Shown: positions 38,051 through 48,357 of the stretch, one piece after another
How the letters are laid out: each line of letters begins with the position of its first letter
How positions within the stretch are numbered: the first letter of the stretch is position 1
Assembly: GCA_902527245.1 (NCBI GenBank)
Contig: CABZOI010000002.1
Span: 1-64,000, forward strand
DNA length: 64,000 nucleotides
Source: an uncultured SAR92 cluster bacterium
Lineage (GTDB): Bacteria; Pseudomonadota; Gammaproteobacteria; Pseudomonadales; Porticoccaceae
Reading direction: 5' to 3'
Made by a program: the position numbers and the translations under genes
Notes under the pieces: model-generated
The model's database searches: none
Told to the model about the DNA's origin: nothing
The model's input: only the letters and a program-made list of their open reading frames with translations

Positions 38051-39247
38051 ATGAGCTTAAAATATTTACAAAATCAGAAGAACCTGTTGTATTTGATGAC
38101 GATCGCTATGACGCTTGCGTTTGCAACATGGATGGTGCTTCTTAATAATTTTGTTGTAGAGAGAGCATCATTCTCGGGAAAAGAAATTGGTATTCTGCAA
38201 AGTATAAGAGAAATTCCAGGATTTCTCGCGTTTACAACTATTTTTATTCTTCTGCTTATCAGGGAGCAGAAGTTTGCGTATGTATCGCTTGTGATGCTTG
38301 GGATAGGTGTTTTAATAACAGGATTTTTCCCGTCCGCACTTGGCTTATACCTCACTACATTTGTTATGTCTGCTGGATTTCACTACTTCGAGACTGTGAA
38401 GCAGTCTTTATCTTTGCAATGGTTAAGTACTCAAGAGGCGCCAGAAATACTGGGCAAGCTTATTGCTTTAGCATCTTTTACTTCGCTTATAACTTACTTT
38501 TGTATTTGGGTATCTCAACACTACTTTTCGTTCAGTTTTGAATCGATCTACTTCGTGTCAGGTTTTATATGTCTTATTTTGACTTTATTAATGTGGATTG
38601 GCGCCCCACAGTTTAAGGGTGTGACCGAGCAGAAGAAAAATTTAGTATTCAAAAGAAGCTATTGGTTGTATTACGCCCTAACTTTTATGAGTGGAGCTCG
38701 ACGTCAAATTTTTGTTGTTTTCGCGGCTTTTTTGATGGTAGAAAAATTTAATTATTCTGTTTCTGATATTGCGATATTGTTCATTATCAATCATACATTT
38801 AATTGGTTATTTGCCTCGAAAATTGGTCAACTAGTAGGTAAATTTGGTGAGAGAAAAGCTCTGACTTTCGAATATTGTGGTCTTTTTTTGGTTTTTTATG
38901 CATATGCTTATGTCGAGAATGCAATGCTTGCTGGAGCTCTCTACGTTGTTGATCATTTGTTTTTCTCGCTCGCAATTGCGATAAAGACATATTTTCAAAA
39001 AATCGCCGAGCCATCCGATATCGCATCAACTGCTGGAGTGGCATTCACCATCAACCATATTGCTGCGGTTTTCATCCCTTTCAGTTTTGGCCTTGTTTGG
39101 CTTATTTCGCCCAAATTTGTCTTTTTAATGGGAGCATTCATGTCTCTCATTAGCCTAATTTTGGCGAGAAATATTCCAAACAATCCAAAATTTGGCAATG
39201 AGGTAATATGGGATTTTATAAACCGTTCAAACTTCAAAAGACTATAG
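38051..39247 (+). CDS. Major facilitator superfamily transporter
   Basis: The 398-residue protein has about 12 membrane helices and the MFS pattern. The loop after helix 2 (LLIREQKF) is short, and the second half begins KRSYWLYYALTFMSGARRQIFV. The substrate is not recognisable. It is 6 bases after ung and probably cotranscribed; it abuts the convergent PGPGW-like gene with no gap. Confidence 0.85.
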   Translation: MSLKYLQNQKNLLYLMTIAMTLAFATWMVLLNNFVVERASFSGKEIGILQSIREIPGFLAFTTIFILLLIREQKFAYVSLVMLGIGVLITGFFPSALGLYLTTFVMSAGFHYFETVKQSLSLQWLSTQEAPEILGKLIALASFTSLITYFCIWVSQHYFSFSFESIYFVSGFICLILTLLMWIGAPQFKGVTEQKKNLVFKRSYWLYYALTFMSGARRQIFVVFAAFLMVEKFNYSVSDIAILFIINHTFNWLFASKIGQLVGKFGERKALTFEYCGLFLVFYAYAYVENAMLAGALYVVDHLFFSLAIAIKTYFQKIAEPSDIASTAGVAFTINHIAAVFIPFSFGLVWLISPKFVFLMGAFMSLISLILARNIPNNPKFGNEVIWDFINRSNFKRL

Positions 39248-39685
39248 TTAGTTTTTTAATTGATTGGGTGAAATAAGAGGTTCTGTTTTTGCTTTTTCAC
39301 GAAGCCAATTCAATTTTGGGAATACCTTTTTATTTAAAGCAAATTTTCGCTCCAAATGAGATTTACCTGGATAGTCTAAGAATATGAGACTGATTATGAC
39401 GGTAATAATTCCTTGACCTGGGAGCACTAGCATTATCAATCCGCCAATTAATAAAAAAAATCCCACAACGTTTTTTATGATAATTATTATTAGCCAACTA
39501 CTTGGAAATTTCTCGCGCCAAAAATCAAAGCGATTGGTGTTTCTGACAAAGTAATCTTTGGGAATTTTCGATACTACCCACGGTAGACTCAAAAGACTCA
39601 GAAAAAAAATAAAAACGGAGACTGCAGCGACACTGGTGAGCAGCGACTGATTGTCGATTGCCCATATTTTAAAACTATTCATCAT
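39248..39685 (-). CDS. PGPGW-like small transmembrane protein
   Basis: The 145-residue protein has an N-terminal helix (LLTSVAAVSVFIFFLSLLSL), a basic loop (NTNRFDFWREKFPSSW) and a pair of helices holding GGLIMLVLPGQGIITVIISLIFLD. The PGQG motif corresponds to the PGPGW family (PF09656), with one substitution. A basic tail follows. Function is unknown. It is 10 bases from ygfZ on the same strand. Confidence 0.78.
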   Translation of the reverse strand: MMNSFKIWAIDNQSLLTSVAAVSVFIFFLSLLSLPWVVSKIPKDYFVRNTNRFDFWREKFPSSWLIIIIIKNVVGFFLLIGGLIMLVLPGQGIITVIISLIFLDYPGKSHLERKFALNKKVFPKLNWLREKAKTEPLISPNQLKN

Positions 39686-39694
39686 GCTCGCAGG

Positions 39695-40663
39695 TTATTG
39701 ATTAATTTGTTTTGGCATGGTGCATTTTGCGGATGACCCATTGTCAAAATAAACCTGATCGATCTCTTTTTTTTGGTTGGTTATCACAAACATTTTGATA
39801 CAGTCATTTTCGGTGTTGAAGAATTCAATAATGGTAGCAATTGGTAAACCTTGGTCGTTATATAGCTTTTGATTTAAGTGAATTTTATTTTTTGTATACA
39901 CTTGCCATCTTTGTAATGTTTTTTTCGCTTTCCCTAAATAATGAGTTCTGGCAACTATTTCTTGGCCTGTATAACAACCTTTTGTGAAGCTAATAAAATT
40001 TAGATTATCAAGATTTAAAACTTGAGGAATAAATTTTGATGACGTGTCCGGATATATTTCTACTAATCCAAAGTTAAACCTCAGAATTGTAATAATCGAC
40101 TTTCCGTACAAGGTACATTTGGTTTTTATTAACTCAAGCAACTTTGGTATATGCTCTTTACTTATCGCAGCTGAACAATGATTTTTCACTGTATTAACAG
40201 TGAAACAAGGCATTCCACAACTTTCAAGAAGCACATTAGTCTTAGGTGAGAGAAAAAATGATTGAAATTCTTCTGTTACGGAAATATCTACTTTTGAAAA
40301 TATTGAATATTTTTTCAAACTCGATAATGCTATCTCGAGTATTTTTGAATTCATTTTTAATAAAAGTTGTTCATTGCTAATTTTTGTCAGAACAAAGGTG
40401 AATATCACTTTTCCTTGAGGATTTAAGTGTGCTCCATGGATTGATCTTCCAATATCGAGATCATCTACATCACATGTTACTTGTCCTTGAAGAAAACTTA
40501 CTGAATCAGGCCCATTTATTTTTAGGAAGGTGCTGTTTTCGATTGAAATACCAAAGCTTTGTGTGAAAGTTTCCAATAGACTTTCATGACATGCCTTAGC
40601 GGTGTAAGTGTTGAAATTAGCTTGATCCTGAGAATGTGCTTCTAATAATGATTTCCAATCCAC
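39695..40663 (-). CDS. ygfZ: YgfZ folate-binding Fe-S/tRNA-modification protein
   Basis: The 322-residue protein is a GcvT-like folate-binding protein that supports Fe-S enzymes and tRNA thiomodification. The signature KGCYTGQEIVARTHYLG is present, including its conserved Cys. LQGQVTCDVDD lies near the N-terminus. The start is GTG at 40663. It is divergent from sdhE, as in many gammaproteobacteria. Confidence 0.93.
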   Translation of the reverse strand: MDWKSLLEAHSQDQANFNTYTAKACHESLLETFTQSFGISIENSTFLKINGPDSVSFLQGQVTCDVDDLDIGRSIHGAHLNPQGKVIFTFVLTKISNEQLLLKMNSKILEIALSSLKKYSIFSKVDISVTEEFQSFFLSPKTNVLLESCGMPCFTVNTVKNHCSAAISKEHIPKLLELIKTKCTLYGKSIITILRFNFGLVEIYPDTSSKFIPQVLNLDNLNFISFTKGCYTGQEIVARTHYLGKAKKTLQRWQVYTKNKIHLNQKLYNDQGLPIATIIEFFNTENDCIKMFVITNQKKEIDQVYFDNGSSAKCTMPKQINQ

Positions 40664-40726
40664 GATAATCAGTTCCTACTATTTATTTCAGTTATAATTC
40701 ACCTAACAGAATTCTAATTGCTTGTT

Positions 40727-40975
40727 ATGGAAAAAAATAGACTTATTTGGGCATGTCGAAGAGGTATGCTTGAGCTCGATATACTTTTGTCTCGATTTGT
40801 CGAGGAGCACTATGATTTGCTATCCGAGGATGAAAAATTGAGATTTGATGTGTTGTTGGAGTGCGAAGACCAAGATTTATATAATTGGCTTGTAAAAAAA
40901 CAGACACCTCAAAGTGCGAGCATTGAAGTGATTACTAAAATTATTAACAAATCAATTATGGATAGGTCTCAGTGA
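40727..40975 (+). CDS. sdhE: FAD assembly factor SdhE
   Basis: The 82-residue protein helps covalent flavin attachment to succinate dehydrogenase SdhA. It shows the RRGMLELD motif and the downstream WLVKKQTP region, and the length matches E. coli SdhE (88). ATG 40727 is chosen over a TTG three codons earlier. It is divergent from ygfZ. In E. coli ygfX (cptA) follows; here nadB follows directly in the opposite direction. Confidence 0.93.
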   Translation: MEKNRLIWACRRGMLELDILLSRFVEEHYDLLSEDEKLRFDVLLECEDQDLYNWLVKKQTPQSASIEVITKIINKSIMDRSQ

Positions 40976-41005
40976 GTCTTCTTGATTTGATTTTCAGAGC
41001 AGGTT

Positions 41006-42631
41006 TTATTTATCTTTTGTGATTATCACCTTTTGATCAGCGAAGTTTATTGGCACTAAAATTGTGTCTTTAACAACATTTGATTTTTCTGGAAAGTCCA
41101 GAGTGTAGTGAAGTCCACGGCTCTCTCGACGCTGTTGAGCAGATTTTATAATCAGCTTTGATACCGTTACTAAATTTCTGAGTTCAAGAAGATCCTTTGA
41201 CACATTGAAATTTTTATAAAATTCTTGGATTTCATTAATCAAAAGTTCAATTCTGTGCTCTGCCCTCAACAGACGTTTTTTTGTTCTTACTATACCTACA
41301 TAGTCCCACATAAATCTGCGTAATTCGTCCCAATTATGTGCGATTACAATATTCTCATCTGCATGACTTACCCTAGATTCGTCCCATTGAGGCGCTTCAT
41401 TGGGTTTGTTTAGGTTGGAGATAGATTTATTTATATGACTTGCTGAAGATTCAGCATACACCAAGCACTCCAGTAATGAGTTGCTAGCCATTCGGTTAGC
41501 TCCATGCAAGCCAGTAAATGAGCTTTCACCAATCGCATATAAATTAGATAAATCTGTCTGACCATCCCGAGAAACAATTATACCGCCGCAGGTGTAATGT
41601 GCTGCGGGCACAATTGGTATTTGATCCTTTGTGATATCGATATCATATTTCAGGCAATCTGCATAAACATTTGGGAATAATTTTTTTATAAAAGAGGAGG
41701 ATTTGTGACTAATATCCAGGTAAAGACAATCGCATCCAATTCTCTTCATTTCATGATCAATAGCTCGTGCAACAACATCTCGTGGTGCTAACTCCCCATC
41801 TTTATGAAATTTATGCATAAATCTCTCTCCGGTTGGAAGTCGAAGCACCGCTCCTTCACCTCGAATCGCTTCAGTGATAAGTGAAGATTTAGCTTTTGGA
41901 TTGAAAAGGCATGTTGGATGAAATTGGTTGAACTCCATGTTTGCCACCCTGCATCCTTGTCTCCAAGCCATTGCAATACCATCTCCACTGGCTCCATCAG
42001 GATTGCTCGTGTAAAGATAAGCTTTACTTGCTCCTCCCGAGGCTATAACCGTGGCTTTAGCATGAAATAAATCGGTATTTAAGGTTTTTAAGTTAAAGAT
42101 ATAACTTCCGACACATTTTAATTTACCAGAATTATCATCGGGTTGAGTAACAAGATCGACTGCACAATGTTCCTCGAAAATTGTTATATTTTTTGTTGAT
42201 CTAACATTTTCGATTAATGTTTGAGTGACGGCTTTTCCAGTCGCATCTGCACTGTGCAATATTCTTCTAAAACTATGGCCACCTTCTTGTCCTAGGTGAA
42301 AATTTTTGGAGGTTTTATCTTTTGTGAACATAACTCCCTGTTCGACTAACCAGTTAATAGTTTTTTCACCATTTTTTACAACAAATTCAACAGTTTCTCG
42401 GTCACACAGCCCATCTCCAGCAATGAGTGTGTCATTAACGTGATCCTGAATACTATCTTTCTCATCCAAAACTGCAGCAATACCACCTTGCGCGAGCCAT
42501 GATGAGCCGTCGACTAGAGATCCCTTGCTTATTAACGCAACAGAGAGATTTCTGTCTAAATGAAGTGCACACGCTAATCCAGCAACACCAGTTCCTATTA
42601 CGAGAACATCAAATTGAAATGCTTTTTTCAT
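41006..42631 (-). CDS. nadB: L-aspartate oxidase
   Basis: The 541-residue flavoenzyme oxidises aspartate to iminoaspartate in NAD synthesis. The FAD motif is VLVIGTGVAGLACALHL at the N-terminus. Conserved segments are SSWLAQGGIAAV, HSFRRILHSADATGKA, GASGDGIAMAWRQGCRVANMEF and HYTCGGI. It is divergent from rpoE, the conserved gammaproteobacterial arrangement. Confidence 0.96.
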   Translation of the reverse strand: MKKAFQFDVLVIGTGVAGLACALHLDRNLSVALISKGSLVDGSSWLAQGGIAAVLDEKDSIQDHVNDTLIAGDGLCDRETVEFVVKNGEKTINWLVEQGVMFTKDKTSKNFHLGQEGGHSFRRILHSADATGKAVTQTLIENVRSTKNITIFEEHCAVDLVTQPDDNSGKLKCVGSYIFNLKTLNTDLFHAKATVIASGGASKAYLYTSNPDGASGDGIAMAWRQGCRVANMEFNQFHPTCLFNPKAKSSLITEAIRGEGAVLRLPTGERFMHKFHKDGELAPRDVVARAIDHEMKRIGCDCLYLDISHKSSSFIKKLFPNVYADCLKYDIDITKDQIPIVPAAHYTCGGIIVSRDGQTDLSNLYAIGESSFTGLHGANRMASNSLLECLVYAESSASHINKSISNLNKPNEAPQWDESRVSHADENIVIAHNWDELRRFMWDYVGIVRTKKRLLRAEHRIELLINEIQEFYKNFNVSKDLLELRNLVTVSKLIIKSAQQRRESRGLHYTLDFPEKSNVVKDTILVPINFADQKVIITKDK

Positions 42632-42777
42632 AAATACACGGAGTAACTATATTCGATCAACGTGTTATTATACTTTAACAGTTTTGAACTTACTTGTGAT
42701 CACTTTGAAATATTCAATTAGCTTCAAAATTTGCGTTTAGATGTTTTGATTGAAAATCCGTGACGAGTGAATTTAGA

Positions 42778-43344
42778 ATGTCAGATAAAAGCGATATCCA
42801 GCTGGTAAAGGAAGCTCAGAAGGGAAGTATTGAGTCTTTTGATTTATTAGTGATCAAGTATCAGAATCGACTTCAGTCAATCATTTCAAAGTATGTTTCT
42901 AATTTTGATGACGTTCCTGATATTGCTCAAGAAACATTTTTGAAAGCATACAGAGCTCTGAGTAGTTTTCGCGGAGATAGTGAGTTTTACACTTGGCTAT
43001 ACCGCATAGGCGTTAATACGGCAAAAAACTATTTGGTTTCCAAGTCTCGCCGTCCTGTTTTTGGTGATCTAGAGATATCAGAAAATGAGTATCTTCATCC
43101 GGAGGACACATCTACTCCCGAAAATAATTTAATGACTGAGGAGTTGGAATTACTGATTAAAAAATCGATTTCAAACTTACCTGAAGATTTACGCATGGCG
43201 ATTACATTGCGTGAATATGACGCTCTGTCGTATGAGGAAATCGCATCTATAATGAAATGTCCCGTTGGGACAATTAGATCAAGAATTTTTCGCGCGCGAG
43301 AAATTATAGATCAAATTATTGATAAAAATTTAAGCAATGAATAG
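42778..43344 (+). CDS. rpoE: Envelope-stress sigma factor RpoE (sigma-E)
   Basis: This 188-residue ECF sigma factor directs the outer-membrane stress response. Region 2 has DLLVIKYQNRLQ and QETFLKAYRAL; region 4 has LREYDALSYEEIA and CPVGTIRSRIFRARE. ATG 42778 is chosen, with a GTG six codons upstream as alternative. A GAACTT hexamer at 42686-42691 resembles its own -35, but no matching -10 is found. rseA follows after 59 bases. Confidence 0.94.
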   Translation: MSDKSDIQLVKEAQKGSIESFDLLVIKYQNRLQSIISKYVSNFDDVPDIAQETFLKAYRALSSFRGDSEFYTWLYRIGVNTAKNYLVSKSRRPVFGDLEISENEYLHPEDTSTPENNLMTEELELLIKKSISNLPEDLRMAITLREYDALSYEEIASIMKCPVGTIRSRIFRAREIIDQIIDKNLSNE

Positions 43345-43403
43345 AAATCATGAACTTAAATAAAAAGCTCGTGTCTAAATCAAAATTGCATAAAGTGTAA
43401 ATT

Positions 43404-44045
43404 ATGAGTGAAGAAAAAAATAAAGCGATATATGAAGCATTATCTGCATTGAAGGATGGAGAATCTGACACTCTGGAGAGAAAAAGAGTTTTCAAGTTCA
43501 TAAATAATCCCTCGAAGAATGATGAGATCAGAAAAAAATGGAAGAATTATTGGCGGATTTCTCAAGTATTGGAATCGGATGAATCTCGGCATTCAGATAT
43601 AAGTGATAAGGTTCGAGATGCATTGCATTCAGAGAATCTAAACCAATCTAATCGAGATCGGTTTAAAAATGAAATCTTCAGGTCATTAAGTCAGGTAGCA
43701 ATTGCCGCATCTGTTGCGTTTGTTACGATATTGGGCGTTCAAAACTTTTCGAACAATCCATCTCTCCCAACGAAGACAGAGATTGCAGCAGAGACTGAGA
43801 GTATAAATGTAAAGCAAGACGGACCTGCGCAGCAATATCCATTTGGTTGGATGCCAAATCGAGATGTTAATTTAAAGCAGGCAAGTGCTGAACGATATCT
43901 GGGTCCAGTAAAACCCCGCCGTAAAGTGGAGCCATATGTTATTAGAATCATATCAGTTCATGAAAAATCTAAACCGCCAATTAGAATTCAGGGATTACAA
44001 ATCGATCGCACAGCCCAGTCTGAAACGCAAAAGGATCGTGAATAA
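43404..44045 (+). CDS. rseA: Anti-sigma-E factor RseA
   Basis: The 213-residue protein has an N-terminal anti-sigma domain (EALSALKDGESD, WKNYWRISQVLES), one membrane helix (about residues 92-112, VAIAASVAFVTILGVQ) and a periplasmic tail. It holds RpoE inactive until envelope stress triggers its proteolysis by DegS and RseP. The usual next gene, rseB, is not found before mucD; a 205-base gap with no gene takes its place. Confidence 0.88.
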   Translation: MSEEKNKAIYEALSALKDGESDTLERKRVFKFINNPSKNDEIRKKWKNYWRISQVLESDESRHSDISDKVRDALHSENLNQSNRDRFKNEIFRSLSQVAIAASVAFVTILGVQNFSNNPSLPTKTEIAAETESINVKQDGPAQQYPFGWMPNRDVNLKQASAERYLGPVKPRRKVEPYVIRIISVHEKSKPPIRIQGLQIDRTAQSETQKDRE

Positions 44046-44250
44046 ATTCGTTTTTGCTTTGATTTTTTAAGTAGTGATGTCATTGGCCAATTCTTTGAAA
44101 ATGAAACCTGACCTCTTTAAATTGTGGCGCCGATTGCTATTATTTGATTTTCTGGATATTAAGTACCATAACTAAATCGACTCATCACTGGTGATCACGC
44201 TCATTAAAATCATCTAACTAAAATTAACCATCGTAGGTATATTTAAATTC

Positions 44251-45654
44251 ATGAACAGAACATTTAATAATTTGAAAAATAAAGATTCCAGTAACCCTAA
44301 TTTGTTTGGTATTGCATTATTGGTGATTCTCTTTTCCTCGAGCAGCTATGGTCTTCTACCTGATTTTACGGAGCTCGTTGAAAAAGCGGCCCCTGCAGTG
44401 GTAAAAATAAATACCATCAGTGTTCAAAAAAACTCTGATGAAGGATCTTTTCAAAGACAAATGCCCGATATTTTCAGAGAGCTTCTGGATCCACGACGAA
44501 GACCTTCAAGACCTGCCAGGACTATGGGCTCTGGGTTTGTGATCTCAAGTGATGGATTTATCCTTACAAACCATCATGTCGTGGCTGATGCTGACGAAAT
44601 CCAAGTGCTATTTGCTGATAGAAGCGAATATACGGCTGAAATAATTGGTTCAGATAGGCGATCTGATTTAGCGTTACTGAAAATTGATGCGACGGGTCTA
44701 CCAAGCTTAAAATTTTCGAATGAAGAGAATGTCAAGGTGGGCTCATGGGTTATTGCTATCGGATCTCCATTCGGTCTTGATTATTCTGTGACGGCGGGCA
44801 TTGTGAGTGCTTTGGGTAGAAGTTTGCCGACTGAGCAGGGTGAGAACTATGTGCCTTTTATTCAGACGGATGTAGCTATTAATCGAGGAAATTCTGGAGG
44901 ACCTTTGTTCAATTTGGAGGGTGAGGTTGTGGGCATTAATTCCCAAATATACTCTCCGACGGGTGGATCTGTTGGTCTGTCATTTTCGATTCCATCCAAT
45001 ATTGCAATTAATGTGGTTGAACAACTCAAAAAAGCCGGGAAAGTGAGTAGGGGATTTCTTGGTGTTAGCATTACTGATGTAACCAAAAACCTTGCAGAGG
45101 CTCTTGGACTTCCGGGCCCAATGGGAGCTGCTGTTAGCCAAGTGACGAGGGGGAGCGCCGCAGATAAAGGAGGTATTGTCGACGGAGACATAATTGTTAA
45201 TATTGATGGAAATCCTATTCTTAGGTCCGAGGATCTGCCTCACATTGTTGGGCTTATTACTCCCGGTACCAGTGTTGATGTTGAAGTTTATAGAGAAGGC
45301 AAGAAAAAAACTTTAAGAGTCGAAGTTGGATCTTTGGATGCTAATGACGATATAAGATTGGCTGGAAATAACTCATTTGACCGGCTAGGTCTTGTGGTCG
45401 AAGAAATTGGAGCAGACCAAGCGAGAGAGAATCGTATTAGATCAGGATTAATTGTGGTAAATGTAGATCCAAACTCTCCAGCAGAGATCGCAGGGCTTAA
45501 AGTAAATGATATTATTGTGCAGATTGGATATCAAAGAATTGAGGATATTCGGCAGTATGACGCGTTAGTGCGTCAGCTTCGAGGACAAAAGCCAATTGCG
45601 CTCAGATTCTATAGAGGTGGCAACGCCTACTTTACTACCCTTGAGATAAATTAG
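44251..45654 (+). CDS. mucD: DegP/MucD-type periplasmic serine protease
   Basis: This 467-residue protein is a HtrA-type protease and chaperone. It has an N-terminal signal segment (NLFGIALLVILFSSSSYG), and the triad His109 (TNHHV), Asp139 (RRSDLALL) and Ser215 (GNSGG). Two PDZ domains follow, about residues 255-350 and 370-460. It follows rseA and degrades misfolded periplasmic proteins under sigma-E control. Confidence 0.95.
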   Translation: MNRTFNNLKNKDSSNPNLFGIALLVILFSSSSYGLLPDFTELVEKAAPAVVKINTISVQKNSDEGSFQRQMPDIFRELLDPRRRPSRPARTMGSGFVISSDGFILTNHHVVADADEIQVLFADRSEYTAEIIGSDRRSDLALLKIDATGLPSLKFSNEENVKVGSWVIAIGSPFGLDYSVTAGIVSALGRSLPTEQGENYVPFIQTDVAINRGNSGGPLFNLEGEVVGINSQIYSPTGGSVGLSFSIPSNIAINVVEQLKKAGKVSRGFLGVSITDVTKNLAEALGLPGPMGAAVSQVTRGSAADKGGIVDGDIIVNIDGNPILRSEDLPHIVGLITPGTSVDVEVYREGKKKTLRVEVGSLDANDDIRLAGNNSFDRLGLVVEEIGADQARENRIRSGLIVVNVDPNSPAEIAGLKVNDIIVQIGYQRIEDIRQYDALVRQLRGQKPIALRFYRGGNAYFTTLEIN

Positions 45655-45726
45655 GAATTTCACCACGTCCCATTGTCTAGATTTTATTTGGCGTAATCCT
45701 ATAGATCGATAGCAAGAATTTATGGA

Positions 45727-45732
45727 TATAAT
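45727..45732 (+). promoter_or_regulatory. Candidate -10 element upstream of lepA
   Basis: A perfect TATAAT is at 45727-45732, 36 bases before the lepA GTG. The position 17 bases upstream (GATCGA) is a poor -35. It may give lepA and the downstream operon an independent promoter. Confidence 0.35.
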
Positions 45733-45768
45733 ACGCTAGAATCGCGAAGCGCTAAGTATGGATAGACC

Positions 45769-47562
45769 GTGTCAAATACAAAAAATATAAGAAATTTCTC
45801 AATCATCGCACATATAGATCATGGTAAATCAACGATTGCCGATCGTTTTATTCAGCTCTGTGGAGGTTTGAGCGAACGAGAGATGGAATCCCAAGTATTG
45901 GATTCTATGGATATCGAGCGCGAGAGGGGCATAACTATCAAGGCCCAAAGCGTTACTCTAAATTTTACTGCTTCAAACGGACTTGAGTACCAATTGAATT
46001 TTATCGATACCCCAGGCCACGTTGATTTCTCCTATGAGGTATCTAGATCTCTTGCGGCATGTGAGGGAGCTTTATTGATTGTTGACGCTGCACAAGGTGT
46101 AGAGGCACAATCTGTTGCTAATTGTTATACCGCGATTGCACAAAACCTCGAGGTCATCCCAATTTTAAATAAAATGGATCTTCCGCAGTCCGAACCTGAG
46201 CGTGTAATTGACGAAATTGAAAATATTATAGGAATTGAAGCGCAAAATGCGATTCGATGCAGTGCTAAAACTGGTCAAGGTATCTCCGATATTTTAGAGG
46301 AGATCGTTAAAACTGTTCCCCCGCCTAGTGGTAATGAAAATGCAGAGCTTCAGGCATTGATCATTGATTCTTGGTTTGATAATTATTTAGGAGTTGTCTC
46401 ACTCATTAGGGTGGTGGAGGGTCAAATAAAATTAAAAGATAGAGTCGTGATGAAGTCTGTTGGGCGAATCCATTCTGTCGATAAGCTGGGTATTTTTTCT
46501 CCAAAAATAAGATATAAAGATTGCCTAAAGGCCGGAGAGGTAGGATTTCTCGTAGCAGGAATAAAAGATATTCAAGGAGCACCTGTTGGAGATACGATAA
46601 TCTCTCACGCTGGGGTTGATACTCAAGCATTACCCGGATTCCAAAAAGTTAAGCCTCAAGTATATGCAGGAATGTTTCCGATAGATTCCAATGACTTTGA
46701 GGATTTCAGAGAAGCCTTGAGTAAACTTTCAATTAATGATGCCTCTCTTTTTTATGAACCTGAAAGTTCAGATGCTTTAGGTTTTGGTTTTCGATGTGGT
46801 TTTTTGGGCATGTTGCACATGGAAATTATTCAGGAGCGATTAGAGAGGGAATATAATTTAGATTTGATTACTACTGCACCTACAGTGGTTTATGAAATAT
46901 TGACGGAAAAAAATGAAATTATAAGCATCTCAAATCCCTCAAGTCTTCCTGAGACAAATACAATACAAGAGATGAGAGAACCAATTTGTGAAGCAAATAT
47001 TCTGGTGCCGAAAGACTATGTTGGTAACGTGATTACTTTGTGCGTTGAAAAAAGAGGTGTACAGAAAGATATGCAGTTTGTCGGTAATCAAGTTTCTATT
47101 TCTTATGAACTCCCTATGAGTGAGGTTGTAATGGACTTTTTTGATCGGTTAAAGTCTGTTAGTAGAGGATTTGCTTCCTTGGATTACTCTTTTGTCCGAT
47201 TTCAAGCGGCCTCGCTGGTTAAGTTAGATGTTCTTATCAATGGAGATAGAGTTGATGCTTTGGCTGCCATAACACATAGAGACAATGCGCAACAAAGAGG
47301 ACGACAGTTGGCGGAAAAAATGAAGGAACTAATTCCCCGGCAAATGTTTGATGTTGCAATTCAAGCAGCAATTGGTGGTCATGTTATAGCGCGAACAACT
47401 GTCAAGGCATTGAGAAAAAATGTGACGGCTAAATGTTATGGTGGAGATGTTACAAGAAAGAAGAAACTTTTGGAGAAACAAAAGGCTGGTAAGAAAAGAA
47501 TGAAACAAGTGGGTAGTGTTGAAATCCCGCAAGAGGCATTTTTGGCAGTTCTTCGGACTTAA
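45769..47562 (+). CDS. lepA: Elongation factor 4 (LepA)
   Basis: This 597-residue translational GTPase acts on stalled or mis-translocated ribosomes. It has the P-loop [17 protein letters not shown], and NKMD, plus the LepA C-terminal domain ([39 protein letters not shown]). The start is GTG, as ATG is not available. lepB follows after 30 bases, as usual. Confidence 0.97.
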   Translation: MSNTKNIRNFSIIAHIDHGKSTIADRFIQLCGGLSEREMESQVLDSMDIERERGITIKAQSVTLNFTASNGLEYQLNFIDTPGHVDFSYEVSRSLAACEGALLIVDAAQGVEAQSVANCYTAIAQNLEVIPILNKMDLPQSEPERVIDEIENIIGIEAQNAIRCSAKTGQGISDILEEIVKTVPPPSGNENAELQALIIDSWFDNYLGVVSLIRVVEGQIKLKDRVVMKSVGRIHSVDKLGIFSPKIRYKDCLKAGEVGFLVAGIKDIQGAPVGDTIISHAGVDTQALPGFQKVKPQVYAGMFPIDSNDFEDFREALSKLSINDASLFYEPESSDALGFGFRCGFLGMLHMEIIQERLEREYNLDLITTAPTVVYEILTEKNEIISISNPSSLPETNTIQEMREPICEANILVPKDYVGNVITLCVEKRGVQKDMQFVGNQVSISYELPMSEVVMDFFDRLKSVSRGFASLDYSFVRFQAASLVKLDVLINGDRVDALAAITHRDNAQQRGRQLAEKMKELIPRQMFDVAIQAAIGGHVIARTTVKALRKNVTAKCYGGDVTRKKKLLEKQKAGKKRMKQVGSVEIPQEAFLAVLRT

Positions 47563-47592
47563 AAGTCATTATTTGCATCTTGGAGAATATTG

Positions 47593-48321
47593 ATGGATTT
47601 GAATTTTGAACTAATACTTACGGTTTGCACGGTAGTGTGTGGTCTTTTTTGGATTATAGACCGCTTTTTGAAAAGTAGTTCTCAAATCATTTTATTTTTT
47701 GGATCTTTAGCGCCGATCCTTTTATTTGTTTTGATTTTAAGGTCTTTTGTAGTAGAGCCTTTCCAAATTCCCTCTAGATCGATGGTCCCCACCTTAGTGG
47801 TCGGTGACTTTATTTTAGTTAGTAAATGGAATTACAGCGTTAGATTACCGGTATTGAGGACCGAATTGGTTGAAGTTTCATCTCCTAAAAGAGGCGATGT
47901 CATTGTATTCTTTCCTCCTCACGAAAGTAGATATTTTATAAAACGACTTATTGGACTCCCTGGAGACAGAGTTAATTTGATTGATGGAACTCTTTATATC
48001 AATAACGAAGTGATTTCTGAAAATACTATCTCAACATCTGATTTCCCACGAAGAACCGCAGTCATTGAAGAGTCCATCGATAATAGAAAGTTTTTAACAA
48101 AAAAGCATAACCCACCCGGAAGATTAAGCAGAAATTACTCAATAGTAGTTCCCAAAGATCATTATTTTGTGATGGGAGATTACCGAGATAACTCGAGTGA
48201 TAGCCGTATATGGGGGCCAGTTCCAAAAGATAGAATTGTTGGAAAAGCGTTTGCCAGGTGGATGTTTTGGGACGAATTTTTTAGTTTGCCAAGCTTTCAC
48301 AGAGTTGGTTCAATAAACTGA
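47593..48321 (+). CDS. lepB: Signal peptidase I
   Basis: This 242-residue inner-membrane protease removes signal peptides. It has two N-terminal helices (ELILTVCTVVCGLFW and QIILFFGSLAPILLFVLILR). The catalytic Ser63 is in SRSMVPTL and Lys117 in RYFIKRLIGLPGD; MGDYRDNSSDSR marks the box-E type motif. ATG 47593 with GGAG upstream is chosen. Confidence 0.96.
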   Translation: MDLNFELILTVCTVVCGLFWIIDRFLKSSSQIILFFGSLAPILLFVLILRSFVVEPFQIPSRSMVPTLVVGDFILVSKWNYSVRLPVLRTELVEVSSPKRGDVIVFFPPHESRYFIKRLIGLPGDRVNLIDGTLYINNEVISENTISTSDFPRRTAVIEESIDNRKFLTKKHNPPGRLSRNYSIVVPKDHYFVMGDYRDNSSDSRIWGPVPKDRIVGKAFARWMFWDEFFSLPSFHRVGSIN

Positions 48322-48357
48322 ATGTGAAATTGTGTCCTCTTGGGTAATCATATAAAC

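Noticed and set aside
42696-42703. Perfect palindrome GTGATCAC upstream of rpoE
   Set aside because: It is only 8 bases and fits neither CRP nor FNR spacing; could be chance.
42686-42720. Sigma-E autoregulatory promoter before rpoE
   Set aside because: GAACTT is present, but no TCTGA-like -10 occurs at 15-17 bases; kept only as a note.
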